Shown: positions 1 to 7,506, counted from the stretch's first letter. The stretch is DNA of 31,312 nt from an uncultured Psychrobacillus sp. (GCA_934234185.1 CAKQHO010000028.1:1-31312); one strand, 5' to 3'. A program made the numbers and translations. Notes: generated by a model not told the origin, from the letters alone.

Positions 1-68
1 AAGTTAAGCTCTTCAGCGCCGATGGTAGTTGGGGGTCTCCCCCTGTGAGAGTAGGACGTCGCTAGGCA
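1..68 (+). rRNA. rrf: 5S ribosomal RNA, 3' part
   Basis: The window opens inside a 5S rRNA. The 3' half is recognisable from the helix region around GCGCCGATGGTAGT and from the GAGAGTAGGACGTCGC segment that closes the molecule near position 68. The 5' part lies upstream of the window. A terminator follows directly, so this is the distal end of an rrn operon. The exact 3' end is estimated to within a few bases. Confidence 0.93.
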
Positions 69-75
69 ATAGAAG

Positions 76-110
76 GATCGTCTCCGAGCAATCGGTGGCG
101 GTCTTTTTTT
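76..110 (+). terminator. rrn operon terminator
   Basis: An imperfect stem of about 12 pairs, including G-U pairs and one mismatch (76-87 with 92-103), has a GCAA loop and is followed by seven T residues. It lies just after the 5S rRNA, as expected for the end of an rRNA operon. Confidence 0.85.
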
Positions 111-247
111 GTTTTAGAAGGAGCTTGAAATGTTATATGACAGCCATCTAATAGAGGGTTACTCTTAGGTGGATAATTCTCATAGGAAGCTAAAATGTAT
201 ACCGTGAGCAATCCCTAGAACAAGCAAGATTATATAAAATTTAATGA

Positions 248-263
248 ATTCCTAAATAGGAAT
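248..263. repeat. short inverted repeat upstream of the COX1-like gene
   Basis: ATTCCTA and TAGGAAT form 7-bp arms around a 2-bp centre in the gene-free stretch 111-383. It could be an operator for the gene at 384, or chance in AT-rich DNA. A possible -10 TATAAT at 338-343 has no good -35. Nothing else was recognised in this stretch. Confidence 0.3.
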
Positions 264-383
264 ATCTCGCATTTTTTTTTCATACTCTCCATTAACGTCT
301 AAATAGTCTAGTTTAGTTTCGGTTTACTTTTCTTTTCTATAATTGGGAAGAAGTAAAAATAGCTAATGGGGGAGGAATAAATT

Positions 384-770
384 ATGCAACAAAAGTGGAG
401 TTTAAGATTAATTCGAGTTGGGGCGATCTTCGGCCTAATAGGTGCTTATATAGGATCACATATGGCAGGTGCAGGGTCGTATGCATTGCGTCCAATTCAT
501 GCACATATCCTGTTAGTAGGGTGGTTATCCTTATTTGTGTATGGATTATTTTATAAAATGTATAAAATTAAGTCTCCTAAGTTAGTCGCATTTCATGGAT
601 GGACTGCTATACTGGGTGCAATTGGCTTACCAACAGGTATGTATCTTCAATTTATGCAACCTTTCAATATTAATGAAACATTTGCCTTAGTTTTTTACAT
701 TGTCGGTGGATCACTACTCCTACTAAGCTTTGCAGTGTTTGTACTGGTAACATATAAAATTGAAAAATAA
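384..770 (+). CDS. small four-helix membrane protein, cytochrome oxidase subunit I-like
   Basis: A 128-residue integral membrane protein with four predicted membrane segments (about 10-30, 38-58, 70-90 and 98-122). The second segment carries RPIHAHILLVGW (His39, His41). Further histidines lie at the membrane edges (His26, His71). This HxH pattern in a helix resembles haem-binding helices of the haem-copper oxidase/NorB superfamily. Short Bacillales proteins of this type are often labelled cytochrome c oxidase, but at 128 residues it cannot be a complete catalytic subunit. Haem or copper binding is inference. The start is supported by a GGGGGAGG ribosome binding site 8-9 bases upstream. It appears monocistronic, with its own terminator, and has no oxidase genes nearby. 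Confidence 0.75.
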   Translation: MQQKWSLRLIRVGAIFGLIGAYIGSHMAGAGSYALRPIHAHILLVGWLSLFVYGLFYKMYKIKSPKLVAFHGWTAILGAIGLPTGMYLQFMQPFNINETFALVFYIVGGSLLLLSFAVFVLVTYKIEK

Positions 771-778
771 ACATGGTT

Positions 779-822
779 AAATCAGTTGTCTATTCTTAAA
801 ATGACAGCTGATTTTCTTTTTT
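779..822 (+). terminator. terminator of the COX1-like gene
   Basis: A 12-bp stem with one G-U pair (779-790 with 803-814) and a 12-nt loop is followed by a T-rich tract (TTTTCTTTTTT). It starts 9 bases after the stop codon. Confidence 0.8.
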
Positions 823-848
823 GTAATCCATCTTCCTATAAATTATTA

Positions 849-869
849 GAAGCACCATAAAGGTGCTTC
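849..869. repeat. GAAGCACC hairpin between convergent genes
   Basis: A perfect 8-bp stem (849-856 with 862-869) with a 5-nt loop lies between the convergent genes ending at 770 and 987. It has no U-tract on either strand. It may be a weak terminator for the minus-strand pirin gene. Confidence 0.4.
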
Positions 870-986
870 GATTAAAATAAAGAAGTGACACAATTTTAAA
901 TTATCTAGAATAGCCCTTCTCGAAGTTAAGGTTTCCTTTTACTCTTTCCCCACTTCTTGTTTGAGTTTACATGGACAATTACGCTT

Positions 987-1841
987 TTATCTTGCAGGTG
1001 GTCCAAATTTACCCTGCTGAAAATCTTGGTAGGCTTGTTCAATTTCCTCACGAGTGTTCATTACAAATGGTCCTCCCGCTACAAGCTCTTCTCTAATAGG
1101 AATTCCAGAGTATATTAATACCTTCGATCTTGTCGTAGCTTCCATGAAAAGTTTACTAGTATTATTTTCGGATCCTTCTTCATTAAATGTAAGACTAGCA
1201 GCATTGGTTTTCTTAAGGACTGTTTTGTTTTCTCCAAAAGAAAGTTCACCTGCTAAAACATATAAAAAAGAATTGTGATTCTCTGGTAATACGTGATTAT
1301 ATGCTGTACCTTTTGCTAGTGTGATTTCTGTCATCGTAATTGGAACTAAGCTCTCCATAGGACCCTGTACTCCTGCAATATTACCCGAGTAGACGCGAAT
1401 CTGACCGCCCTCTATTTGAACGATTGGAGCATCTTCCACATATATATTTTGATAGGTTGTTGGTGTATGCTTCAATGATTTTGGAAGGTTTAGCCAAAGT
1501 TGTAAGGTGTGTATTAAATCATCATCTACTGCTTCCTCTGCATGTCTAGCTGCCCATCCTGCATTCATGTATTGAACATCCCCTGCATCTAAAATAGAAT
1601 GTCCACCAGCGTTATCTATATGCTCTAATCTTCCATCGATTACATATGTAATAGTTTGAAAGCCACGATGAGGGTGATCTGAAAATGTGCCTCTTTTAAA
1701 CCAATCTTCGGCCATAAGAATAAACGGATCAAAATCTCTCCATTTACTCGGAGGAAGGACCCACCCTTGTTGAACATGGGGATAGCCGTTATTGTTATAT
1801 CTTACAGCCCAAAAATCTTTTATCTCACGTGAAAAACTCAT
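987..1841 (-). CDS. pirin family protein (bicupin, possible quercetinase-type metal protein)
   Basis: A 284-residue pirin, close to the usual size. The N-terminal cupin carries the pirin metal-binding set: DHPH (His56, His58), then His100 and Glu102 in the segment ARHAE. These align with the four iron ligands of characterised pirins. The C-terminal cupin (about 150-284) is recognisable, with FGPP near the end. Some bacterial pirins open the flavonol quercetin with dioxygen and others act as redox-sensitive partners; which applies here is not visible. The start at 1841 is preferred over an in-frame ATG 24 codons upstream because AAAGGGG lies about 7 bases before it and the protein then begins in typical pirin fashion. 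It is divergent from the lipoprotein gene at 1972. Confidence 0.9.
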   Translation of the reverse strand: MSFSREIKDFWAVRYNNNGYPHVQQGWVLPPSKWRDFDPFILMAEDWFKRGTFSDHPHRGFQTITYVIDGRLEHIDNAGGHSILDAGDVQYMNAGWAARHAEEAVDDDLIHTLQLWLNLPKSLKHTPTTYQNIYVEDAPIVQIEGGQIRVYSGNIAGVQGPMESLVPITMTEITLAKGTAYNHVLPENHNSFLYVLAGELSFGENKTVLKKTNAASLTFNEEGSENNTSKLFMEATTRSKVLIYSGIPIREELVAGGPFVMNTREEIEQAYQDFQQGKFGPPAR

Positions 1842-1921
1842 TATATAAACCCCTTTATAATTGATATCTTTATCATAAAGAAAGTAGCGATGGAAGAAAA
1901 TAAATCTGCTCAAGGAAGGAC

Positions 1922-1960
1922 TTTACATAAAAAATCTACTGTTATATTATATATATAACA
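1922..1960 (+). promoter_or_regulatory. sigma-A-type promoter with overlapping palindromic operator candidate
   Basis: TTTACA (1922-1927) and TATTAT (1945-1950) are separated by 17 bp, upstream of the lipoprotein gene at 1972. A palindrome with 8-bp arms, TGTTATAT (1940-1947) and ATATAACA (1953-1960), covers the -10 and runs up to the ribosome binding site. A repressor bound there would block the promoter. The regulator is not identifiable from this window. Confidence 0.55.
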
Positions 1961-1971
1961 GGAGGGGTTGT

Positions 1972-3261
1972 ATGAAAAAGAGTTTTCTTTTCGTTGTTAG
2001 CATTATGCTTTTTGGAATTTTTCTTTTAGCAGGCTGCAGTAATAAAGAGAGGGGGAAGGAAGAGGTGAATGCTTTAAAGGAGATTGAAGGTAATTGGGAA
2101 GGTTCTATTCAAGTGCCGAACCAACCTTTAGCTATTAGTGTTCTTTTTGCAGAGGAGAAAGGAACAATTGATATACCAATTCAAGGAATTAGTGACTATC
2201 CTTTAAATAATATTTCGTTTGAAAAGCCATCCATAAAATTTGAGATGAATATTCAAGGTCAAAAAATAACGTTTGAAGGCACTCATGAAAATAAAAAGAT
2301 TACTGGTACATTCGCGCAACAAGGGCAATCCTTTCCTTTCGAGCTGTTTGAAGGTGACACCAAGGAAATTAGTAAACAAAATATAGTAGAAATAATGGTA
2401 AGTGGTGGGAAGATGAAGGGGCAGCTAGAAATACCAGAAGGAGAAGGTCCATTTCCTCTAATGATTATTATTGCCGGTTCTGGTCCTACAGATAAAGATG
2501 GGAACTCTATCGTAATGGGAGGTAAAAATAATAGCTTAAAAATGGTTGCGGAGAGTTTAGCTGACAATGGCATTGCTAGTATTCGTTATGATAAAAGAGG
2601 AGTAGCAATGAATGCAGTACTTGGAGGGAAAGAAGAAGATTTACGTTTTAATAACTTTGTAGAAGATGCGGAATCATGGGTTGAATATGCAAAAGGGGAT
2701 AAAAGATTCTCTACTGTTGGAATTATTGGTCATAGTGAAGGATCTTTAGTCGGAATAGCTGCTGCCGATTCTGTGGATATATTTATCTCGCTTGCTGGTG
2801 CAGGGAGACCGATTGATGAGGTACTCGTGGAACAACTTCAGGCTCAACTTCCGGCAACTCTTCTAGAAGAATCATTATTAATCCTGCAACAATTAAAGCA
2901 AGGGAAGCAAGTAGAAGAGCTAAGCCCTGAGTTGCATAATCTCTTCCGTCCCTCAGTACAGCCATATATGATTTCATGGCTTACGTATCATCCTGCGAAT
3001 ATGTTAAAAGAATTAGACATACCAGTGCTTGTAGTGAATGGAGATAGAGATATTCAAGTTCCAACAAAGGACGCTAACCTTTTACACGAAGCTAAGCCAG
3101 ATTCTAAACTTCTAATAATACCAGGTATGAATCATGTTCTGAAGGAAGCCCCAGAGGATAGAGAAGGAAATATTGCAACATACACAAAACCCGATTTACC
3201 ATTAGCAAGAGGACTGATGGAGGAAATTGTGGAATTTATTCAAGACATAGAAAAACGCTGA
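1972..3261 (+). CDS. alpha/beta-hydrolase lipoprotein (esterase or peptidase-like)
   Basis: A 429-residue exported hydrolase. The signal peptide ends in the lipobox LLAGC, so Cys22 should be lipidated and the enzyme held on the outer face of the membrane. Residues about 35-130 form a beta-rich N-terminal domain of the kind found before secreted hydrolases of this family. The alpha/beta-hydrolase domain follows from about 138. The nucleophile elbow is GHSEG (Ser255), the acid is probably Asp358 or Asp360 in NGDRD, and the histidine is His388 in GMNHV, so the triad looks complete. The substrate is unknown. An AGGAGGGG ribosome binding site precedes the ATG. The stop codon lies inside a hairpin shared with the convergent transporter gene. 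Confidence 0.88.
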   Translation: MKKSFLFVVSIMLFGIFLLAGCSNKERGKEEVNALKEIEGNWEGSIQVPNQPLAISVLFAEEKGTIDIPIQGISDYPLNNISFEKPSIKFEMNIQGQKITFEGTHENKKITGTFAQQGQSFPFELFEGDTKEISKQNIVEIMVSGGKMKGQLEIPEGEGPFPLMIIIAGSGPTDKDGNSIVMGGKNNSLKMVAESLADNGIASIRYDKRGVAMNAVLGGKEEDLRFNNFVEDAESWVEYAKGDKRFSTVGIIGHSEGSLVGIAAADSVDIFISLAGAGRPIDEVLVEQLQAQLPATLLEESLLILQQLKQGKQVEELSPELHNLFRPSVQPYMISWLTYHPANMLKELDIPVLVVNGDRDIQVPTKDANLLHEAKPDSKLLIIPGMNHVLKEAPEDREGNIATYTKPDLPLARGLMEEIVEFIQDIEKR

Positions 3262-3281
3262 ACTCAAGTTTGTTCAGCGTT
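3254..3281. terminator. shared hairpin terminator containing both stop codons
   Basis: A perfect 10-bp stem, AACGCTGAAC (3254-3263) with GTTCAGCGTT (3272-3281), has an 8-nt loop. It contains the TGA of the plus-strand hydrolase gene (3259-3261) and the TGA of the minus-strand transporter gene (3264-3266). On the minus strand it runs into TTTTT, a good intrinsic terminator. On the plus strand the U-tract is poor. Confidence 0.75.
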
Positions 3282-4196
3282 CTCAAAAGATTTTCTGGCC
3301 CTGGGAGACCTTTTAGAGTTTCTACGTATATCTGCATAAGTTGGTATACACATTCCTAAAAGAATGATTACTATCCCAACAATCTGTAAGGTGGTCAGTG
3401 ATTCGCTTAAGACTAACACGGAAACAATGACTGCTACTGGTAATTCCATTGCACTTAGGATAGAGGAAACAGCTCCTCCTACCTTTGGGACAGCAATTAC
3501 AAAAAGATAGATAGGAATAATAATACCTAGCAATCCAAGTCCTAGTCCGTAGAATAAAAGAGACTCAGTAAATAGCTTACCGTTCCAAATAATTTCAGGG
3601 GATTGGAATATACCGATCATTACAGCTGCTATGAATGAGACAAACAGTAGGCGAGTAGTAGTGTTCATACCCTTTACTTGTTTTGTGTTAACCGTCATAT
3701 TCAGTGAAAAAGATAAGGCAGCTGCTAAGCCATATACCCAGCCCTTCCAATGGATACCACTTAAGTCTACATCAAGCACACCGGCTGCAAGGATTGTCCC
3801 AAGGAATAAAACAATGAGAGAAATTACTTCGGGTCGAGATGGTAATCTCTTTCTTAAAATACAATCTATTAAAGTACCAATCCAAGTGAATTGGAATAGC
3901 ATGACTACTGCTAATGAAGCTGGCAAATATATTAATGCCTGCCCGTAAACAATCCCTGTTGTGGCTGTAAAAATACCTGCTAATAATACAATTTTAAAGC
4001 CTCCATTAAATCTTGGTAGCTTCCTTTGTGTAATGAGGTAAATAACTAGTGCTAATAAAAATCCAACGATGTATTGACTAGCTACTGCTTCAGAAGCAGT
4101 ATATCCACCAGCAATCGCTAGCTTTACCATAGTTGAAAGAGTTCCATAACTACTAGCTGCAATCACAACCATTAAAGGGTAAATCCAAAATTTCAT
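3264..4196 (-). CDS. EamA/DMT-superfamily transporter
   Basis: A 310-residue membrane protein with about ten hydrophobic segments arranged as two five-helix halves, the EamA (drug/metabolite transporter) fold. The N-terminal half ends near the DVDLSGIHWKG loop. The second half ends with a Ser/Arg/Lys-rich cytoplasmic tail. Family members export amino acids, metabolites or drugs; the substrate here cannot be told. The start has AAGGAGAAG 5-6 bases upstream. It lies 14 bp downstream of the GNAT gene on the same strand, so the two are probably co-transcribed. Such pairs sometimes act in the same resistance or export task, but that is only suggestive. It ends in the hairpin at 3254-3281. Confidence 0.9.
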   Translation of the reverse strand: MKFWIYPLMVVIAASSYGTLSTMVKLAIAGGYTASEAVASQYIVGFLLALVIYLITQRKLPRFNGGFKIVLLAGIFTATTGIVYGQALIYLPASLAVVMLFQFTWIGTLIDCILRKRLPSRPEVISLIVLFLGTILAAGVLDVDLSGIHWKGWVYGLAAALSFSLNMTVNTKQVKGMNTTTRLLFVSFIAAVMIGIFQSPEIIWNGKLFTESLLFYGLGLGLLGIIIPIYLFVIAVPKVGGAVSSILSAMELPVAVIVSVLVLSESLTTLQIVGIVIILLGMCIPTYADIRRNSKRSPRARKSFENAEQT

Positions 4197-4210
4197 CGCT
4201 TACTTCTCCT

Positions 4211-4786
4211 TTAAATGGTGTTAACTTCCTTGACCATATGGTGAAAAGGTTCACCAATAATTGTCCAAGGAATTAGGATATCAAATCCTAAGCGATTATA
4301 CAAGCGAATTGCTTCCTCTTTTTGTAATTCTACATTTAAAGAGAGCTTTTCTCCACCAAATTCACGTGTTAATTTTTCAGCAAATTTAATCAGTCTTGTA
4401 CCAATTCCTTGTCCTCTATAGGAAGCATCCACTACTACCGTGTCTATGTACCATTCACCTGGAAGGGTTTCTGGATCAATTTTAATTGGTTGTCCGACTT
4501 TTTCAGAAAGATATTTCTCTAGATTGGCATCTAGGAGTTGGGCCTGTGCTGCAGAATAGAATACAAGAGCTCCTGCAATACTACCATTCACCTCAGCGAT
4601 ATACGTATATAAATAAGAATGTCGATTATCAGTTCGCTGAAACAACTGAATGAATTCATCATTGATATAGTTTTTTTCTTTTTCTCCTGTCATTTGCATG
4701 GCGATGTCACCAATAGCTTCAATGATTAAGGGAACTGCAATGGGGGCATCTTCCTTGGTTGCTTTGCGAATAAAAACTTCTGTCAT
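4211..4786 (-). CDS. GNAT family N-acetyltransferase
   Basis: A 191-residue acetyltransferase of the GNAT fold. The acetyl-CoA pyrophosphate loop is RGQGIG, in the segment VVVDASYRGQGIGTRLI (about residues 116-132), followed by NVELQKEEAIRLYNRLGF, the usual motif-B region ending in YxxLGF. The acceptor substrate is unknown. The first 80 residues, with many acidic and aromatic positions, probably shape the acceptor site. The ATG is preceded by GGAGGTGA at 9-base spacing. It is the first gene of a two-gene unit with the EamA transporter and is divergent from the yxlE-like operon. Confidence 0.9.
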   Translation of the reverse strand: MTEVFIRKATKEDAPIAVPLIIEAIGDIAMQMTGEKEKNYINDEFIQLFQRTDNRHSYLYTYIAEVNGSIAGALVFYSAAQAQLLDANLEKYLSEKVGQPIKIDPETLPGEWYIDTVVVDASYRGQGIGTRLIKFAEKLTREFGGEKLSLNVELQKEEAIRLYNRLGFDILIPWTIIGEPFHHMVKEVNTI

Positions 4787-4811
4787 AATGTCATGTCACC
4801 TCCAAATTATC

Positions 4812-4860
4812 ATTATAACATAAAATTTTTGAAACCTTTCTGTTATACAAAGAGTATAAT
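4812..4860. promoter_or_regulatory. divergent promoter region
   Basis: On the minus strand an extended -10, TGTTATAAT (TATAAT opposite 4812-4817), faces the GNAT gene. On the plus strand a perfect TATAAT (4855-4860) faces the yxlE-like gene. The plus-strand TTGAAA at 4829-4834 is 20 bp away, too far for an ideal sigma-A -35. The same bases include TGAAAC (4830-4835), which fits the -35 of ECF sigma factors, with AGTA 17 bp downstream where CGTA or CGTC would be expected. Confidence 0.5.
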
Positions 4861-4889
4861 AGATAAAATAGTTAAGGAGTGAAAAATAA

Positions 4890-5102
4890 ATGAATATTAG
4901 CTCAATAGACATTGGCGCTATCCCTTGGGGACTTATATTACCAATCATTATCATTCAGCTCATCTTATTAACCATTGCAATAATAGACCTTGTTAGAGTT
5001 CAGGCAACTAATGGTCCAAAGTGGCTGTGGGGTCTCATTATCGTCTTTATAAATCTACTTGGCCCAATACTATACTTTATAATAGGGAGAAGAAGCGAAT
5101 GA
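4890..5102 (+). CDS. yxlE: YxlE-like small membrane protein (PLDc_N type)
   Basis: A 70-residue protein with two membrane segments (about 12-32 and 44-66) and the motif WLWGLIIVFINLLGPILYFIIGR, the signature of the cardiolipin-synthase N-terminal (PLDc_N) family without the enzyme domain. Bacillus subtilis YxlE is of this type. It takes part in negative control of the ECF sigma factor SigY and is encoded just before yxlF and yxlG. The same order is seen here: the next gene overlaps by ATGA and encodes an ABC ATPase, followed by a permease. No sigY, yxlC or yxlD lies next to it, so its partner would be elsewhere or absent. AAGGAGTG precedes the ATG. Assignment is by motif and synteny. Confidence 0.78.
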   Translation: MNISSIDIGAIPWGLILPIIIIQLILLTIAIIDLVRVQATNGPKWLWGLIIVFINLLGPILYFIIGRRSE

Positions 5103-6004
5103 ACCAGGACATTTTACAAGTTACAAATCTGTCTAAAATATATGGGACGCAGCACGTAGTAGATAATGTTTCCTTCACGTTAGAGCGAAATACATCCACC
5201 GCATTAATAGGACCGAATGGAGCTGGTAAGACTACTACTCTGTCCATGCTGACAGGTCTGCTAAGACAAAGCAGCGGCTCGATTACAATCAATGGTATAG
5301 ATAAAAGCGATATTAGGAAGCATATAGGCTTTTTACCCCAATACCCACAGTTTTATTCCTGGTTGAGTGCAATTGAATTTATCGAGATGGTTGCAAGGTT
5401 AAACGGGATAACTTCAAAAGAGGCTAGAGAGCGAGCTGACAAGACATTAGATTTTGTAGGACTAGGTCAAGCAAAAAAGAAGAAAACAGGTACTTTCTCT
5501 GGGGGAATGAAGCAACGTTTAGGGTTAGCGCAAGCTATCGTACACAAGCCTTCTTTATTGCTTCTAGATGAGCCAGTTTCTGCATTGGATCCATTAGGAA
5601 GAAGAGAGATATTAAATCTTCTTAAGGAGCTTCAGGAAACAACGACTATATTGTATTCCACTCATATTCTAAATGATGCCGAGGAAATGACGGATCAACT
5701 ACTATTTCTCCAAAAGGGAAGGCTGGTTGAAAAGGGATCATTAACGGATATTCGGGAGAAGTATGCCAATCCAACCTACCATGTATATTTCTCTAATGCT
5801 GAGGAAGCTTCAAGGTACGTCTCACAATATAGCGCGGAAGTTTTACAAGAAGGTGCTAGAGTGACGATTCCGATAGTTAACGACGTCCCTAATATGCACC
5901 AAGTATTAAGTGGGCTTACTACACAAAGCTGGGATATTTCAAAAGTAGAGCGGTCAACTGCTAGTCTAGAAGAAATTTTCTTACAGGTGGTGAATAAGGG
6001 ATGA
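5099..6004 (+). CDS. yxlF: ABC transporter ATP-binding protein, YxlF-like
   Basis: A 301-residue cytoplasmic ATPase of the exporter type (CcmA/NatA group). Walker A is GPNGAGKT (38-45), the Q-loop is Gln81, the signature is FSGGMKQR (Ser134), Walker B is LLLLDEP (Asp157, Glu158) and the switch His is 189. The C-terminal 80 residues are the usual accessory region of this group. The ATG at 5099 overlaps the stop of the yxlE-like gene (ATGA) and has GGGAGAAG upstream; an in-frame start 26 codons earlier would lie inside yxlE and is not credible. It partners the permease that follows, again with an ATGA overlap, so the three genes are translationally coupled. Substrate unknown. Confidence 0.9.
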   Translation: MNQDILQVTNLSKIYGTQHVVDNVSFTLERNTSTALIGPNGAGKTTTLSMLTGLLRQSSGSITINGIDKSDIRKHIGFLPQYPQFYSWLSAIEFIEMVARLNGITSKEARERADKTLDFVGLGQAKKKKTGTFSGGMKQRLGLAQAIVHKPSLLLLDEPVSALDPLGRREILNLLKELQETTTILYSTHILNDAEEMTDQLLFLQKGRLVEKGSLTDIREKYANPTYHVYFSNAEEASRYVSQYSAEVLQEGARVTIPIVNDVPNMHQVLSGLTTQSWDISKVERSTASLEEIFLQVVNKG

Positions 6005-6783
6005 ATAACTTTTCAGTACTATTTCAAAAAGAGTGGCGAGAAAATGTAAGAAATTTTAAGATAATTTGGATTCCACTTGTTTTTATCGTATTTGGAATCA
6101 TGGAGCCGGTGAGTAATTACTATTTACCACAGATCTTGAATTCAGTTGGTAATTTACCTGAAGGAACTGTATTTGAAATGCCTACCCTTACAGCGGAGCA
6201 GATTTTAATGTCGACGGTTAGTCAATATCAATTTATAGGTATGCTAGTTGTAACTCTTGCATTTGTGGGTATTATATCAAGGGAACGAAAAAATGGAACA
6301 GCCACGATGCTTTACGTAAGACCAATTTCCTTCACTAGTTATATTGCTAGTAAGCTTGCTATTATGGCTTTAATAGTAATGGGTAGCTTTCTTTTAGGCA
6401 TGCTTGCAAGTCTATACTATGTGACAATTCTATTTGGAAAAGTAGGAGGAGCAGAATTCCTTGGATTCATAGGAACCTATTGCATGTGGCTATTATTCGT
6501 CATTAGTATTGTAATTTTGAGCAGCTCCGCTTTCACTTCCGGAATAGCATCTATGATATCCTTGCTATTCGTTATTTTTGGTCAATTAATTGATGCTCTT
6601 TTGGGTGCTTATTGGACCATTACCCCATGGAAGCTACCTTACTATGCTGGATACATACTAAGCGGTAGTGTAGATGAGAGCACTTATTTATGGACAATGC
6701 TTCTAACACTTCTTCTTAGCATTTTATGTTTATTTGGAGCAGTTTACTTTGCGAAGATAAATAGTGCTAAGGCAAAAATCTAA
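6001..6783 (+). CDS. yxlG: ABC transporter permease, YxlG-like
   Basis: A 260-residue permease of the ABC-2 type with six predicted membrane segments: one near 22-40, a long extracytoplasmic loop to about 75, then helices near 78-98, 115-140, 152-178, 184-202 and 230-252. The cytoplasmic ERKNGTATMLYVRPIS segment after helix 2 is typical of ABC-2 permeases that contact the ATPase. It should form a complex with the preceding ATP-binding protein. The ATG overlaps the stop of that gene by ATGA. What the transporter moves is unknown; in B. subtilis the equivalent set belongs to the SigY operon. Confidence 0.87.
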   Translation: MNNFSVLFQKEWRENVRNFKIIWIPLVFIVFGIMEPVSNYYLPQILNSVGNLPEGTVFEMPTLTAEQILMSTVSQYQFIGMLVVTLAFVGIISRERKNGTATMLYVRPISFTSYIASKLAIMALIVMGSFLLGMLASLYYVTILFGKVGGAEFLGFIGTYCMWLLFVISIVILSSSAFTSGIASMISLLFVIFGQLIDALLGAYWTITPWKLPYYAGYILSGSVDESTYLWTMLLTLLLSILCLFGAVYFAKINSAKAKI

Positions 6784-6801
6784 AGAATGAAAGGTGAAAA
6801 A

Positions 6802-7506
6802 ATGGCAGAACGTAATTCCGACCGATTCATAACCTCTTATAATCGTTTAGACCGCAGCATGAGAAAAATAATTGATACGCAAGAGCATATGTCTTTTTTT
6901 CGTTTAATAGATTTAGCTAAGAAGAAAAATGCTACTGTTAGAAAATATGAGTCAGATTTACGGGAATATGGGGACTTGCGTAATGCTATTGTTCACCATC
7001 GAACAACTACAGAGTATGCCATTGCAGAACCACACGATGAGATAGTAGAAAAAATGGAGGAAATTGAGGAGGCTTTAACAAAGCCGTTAACAGTTTCACA
7101 ATTATTTTCTGTAAATGTTACTGTTTTTCAGGAAACCGATTCGTTAAGTTATGCATTAAAAGTTATAAAAGATAAAAAATATAACCAATTCCCAGTATAT
7201 AAAGGAAAGCAATTTCTTGGCTTAATCACACCAGTCCGAATTGTTTCGTGGATGGCAAGTCAGGTTGATTCGGATACTTTTTCTAGAAAGCGAACAACCT
7301 TGAAAGAAATATTAGAGTATGATAAAACAAAGGAAAATTTTAAATTTATACCAGCTGACCTTTCCGTTTATGAAGCCCTCGAATCCTTTCAAGATGATAT
7401 ATTAAAAGGTAGAAGGCTGGAAGCTTTGTTGATAACAGAGGATGGAAAGCCAAGCGACGAACTGTTAGGAATAGTCACACCGATGAGTCTAATGAAAATT
7501 AAGTAA
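6802..7506 (+). CDS. HEPN-like domain fused to a CBS-domain pair
   Basis: A 234-residue soluble protein. The N-terminal 95 residues are helical and charged and contain GDLRNAIVHHR, in which Arg60-Asn61-x3-His65 matches the RNxxxH motif of HEPN domains. Residues about 96-153 form one CBS motif (VNVTVFQETDSLSYALKVI to FLGLITPVRI), and 168-233 form a more diverged second one ending in LLGIVTPMSLMKI. CBS pairs bind adenine nucleotides, and many HEPN domains are RNases or bind nucleotides, so a nucleotide-gated function is possible but is inference. The start at 6802 is preferred over an ATG five codons earlier because AAAGGTG lies before it. It begins 18 bp after the permease gene and is probably co-transcribed with it. 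Confidence 0.72.
   Translation: MAERNSDRFITSYNRLDRSMRKIIDTQEHMSFFRLIDLAKKKNATVRKYESDLREYGDLRNAIVHHRTTTEYAIAEPHDEIVEKMEEIEEALTKPLTVSQLFSVNVTVFQETDSLSYALKVIKDKKYNQFPVYKGKQFLGLITPVRIVSWMASQVDSDTFSRKRTTLKEILEYDKTKENFKFIPADLSVYEALESFQDDILKGRRLEALLITEDGKPSDELLGIVTPMSLMKIK

Noticed and set aside
5021..5098. Longer start for the YxlF-like ATPase
   Set aside because: The extra 26 codons are the yxlE-like gene read out of frame; the ATGA overlap gives the natural start.
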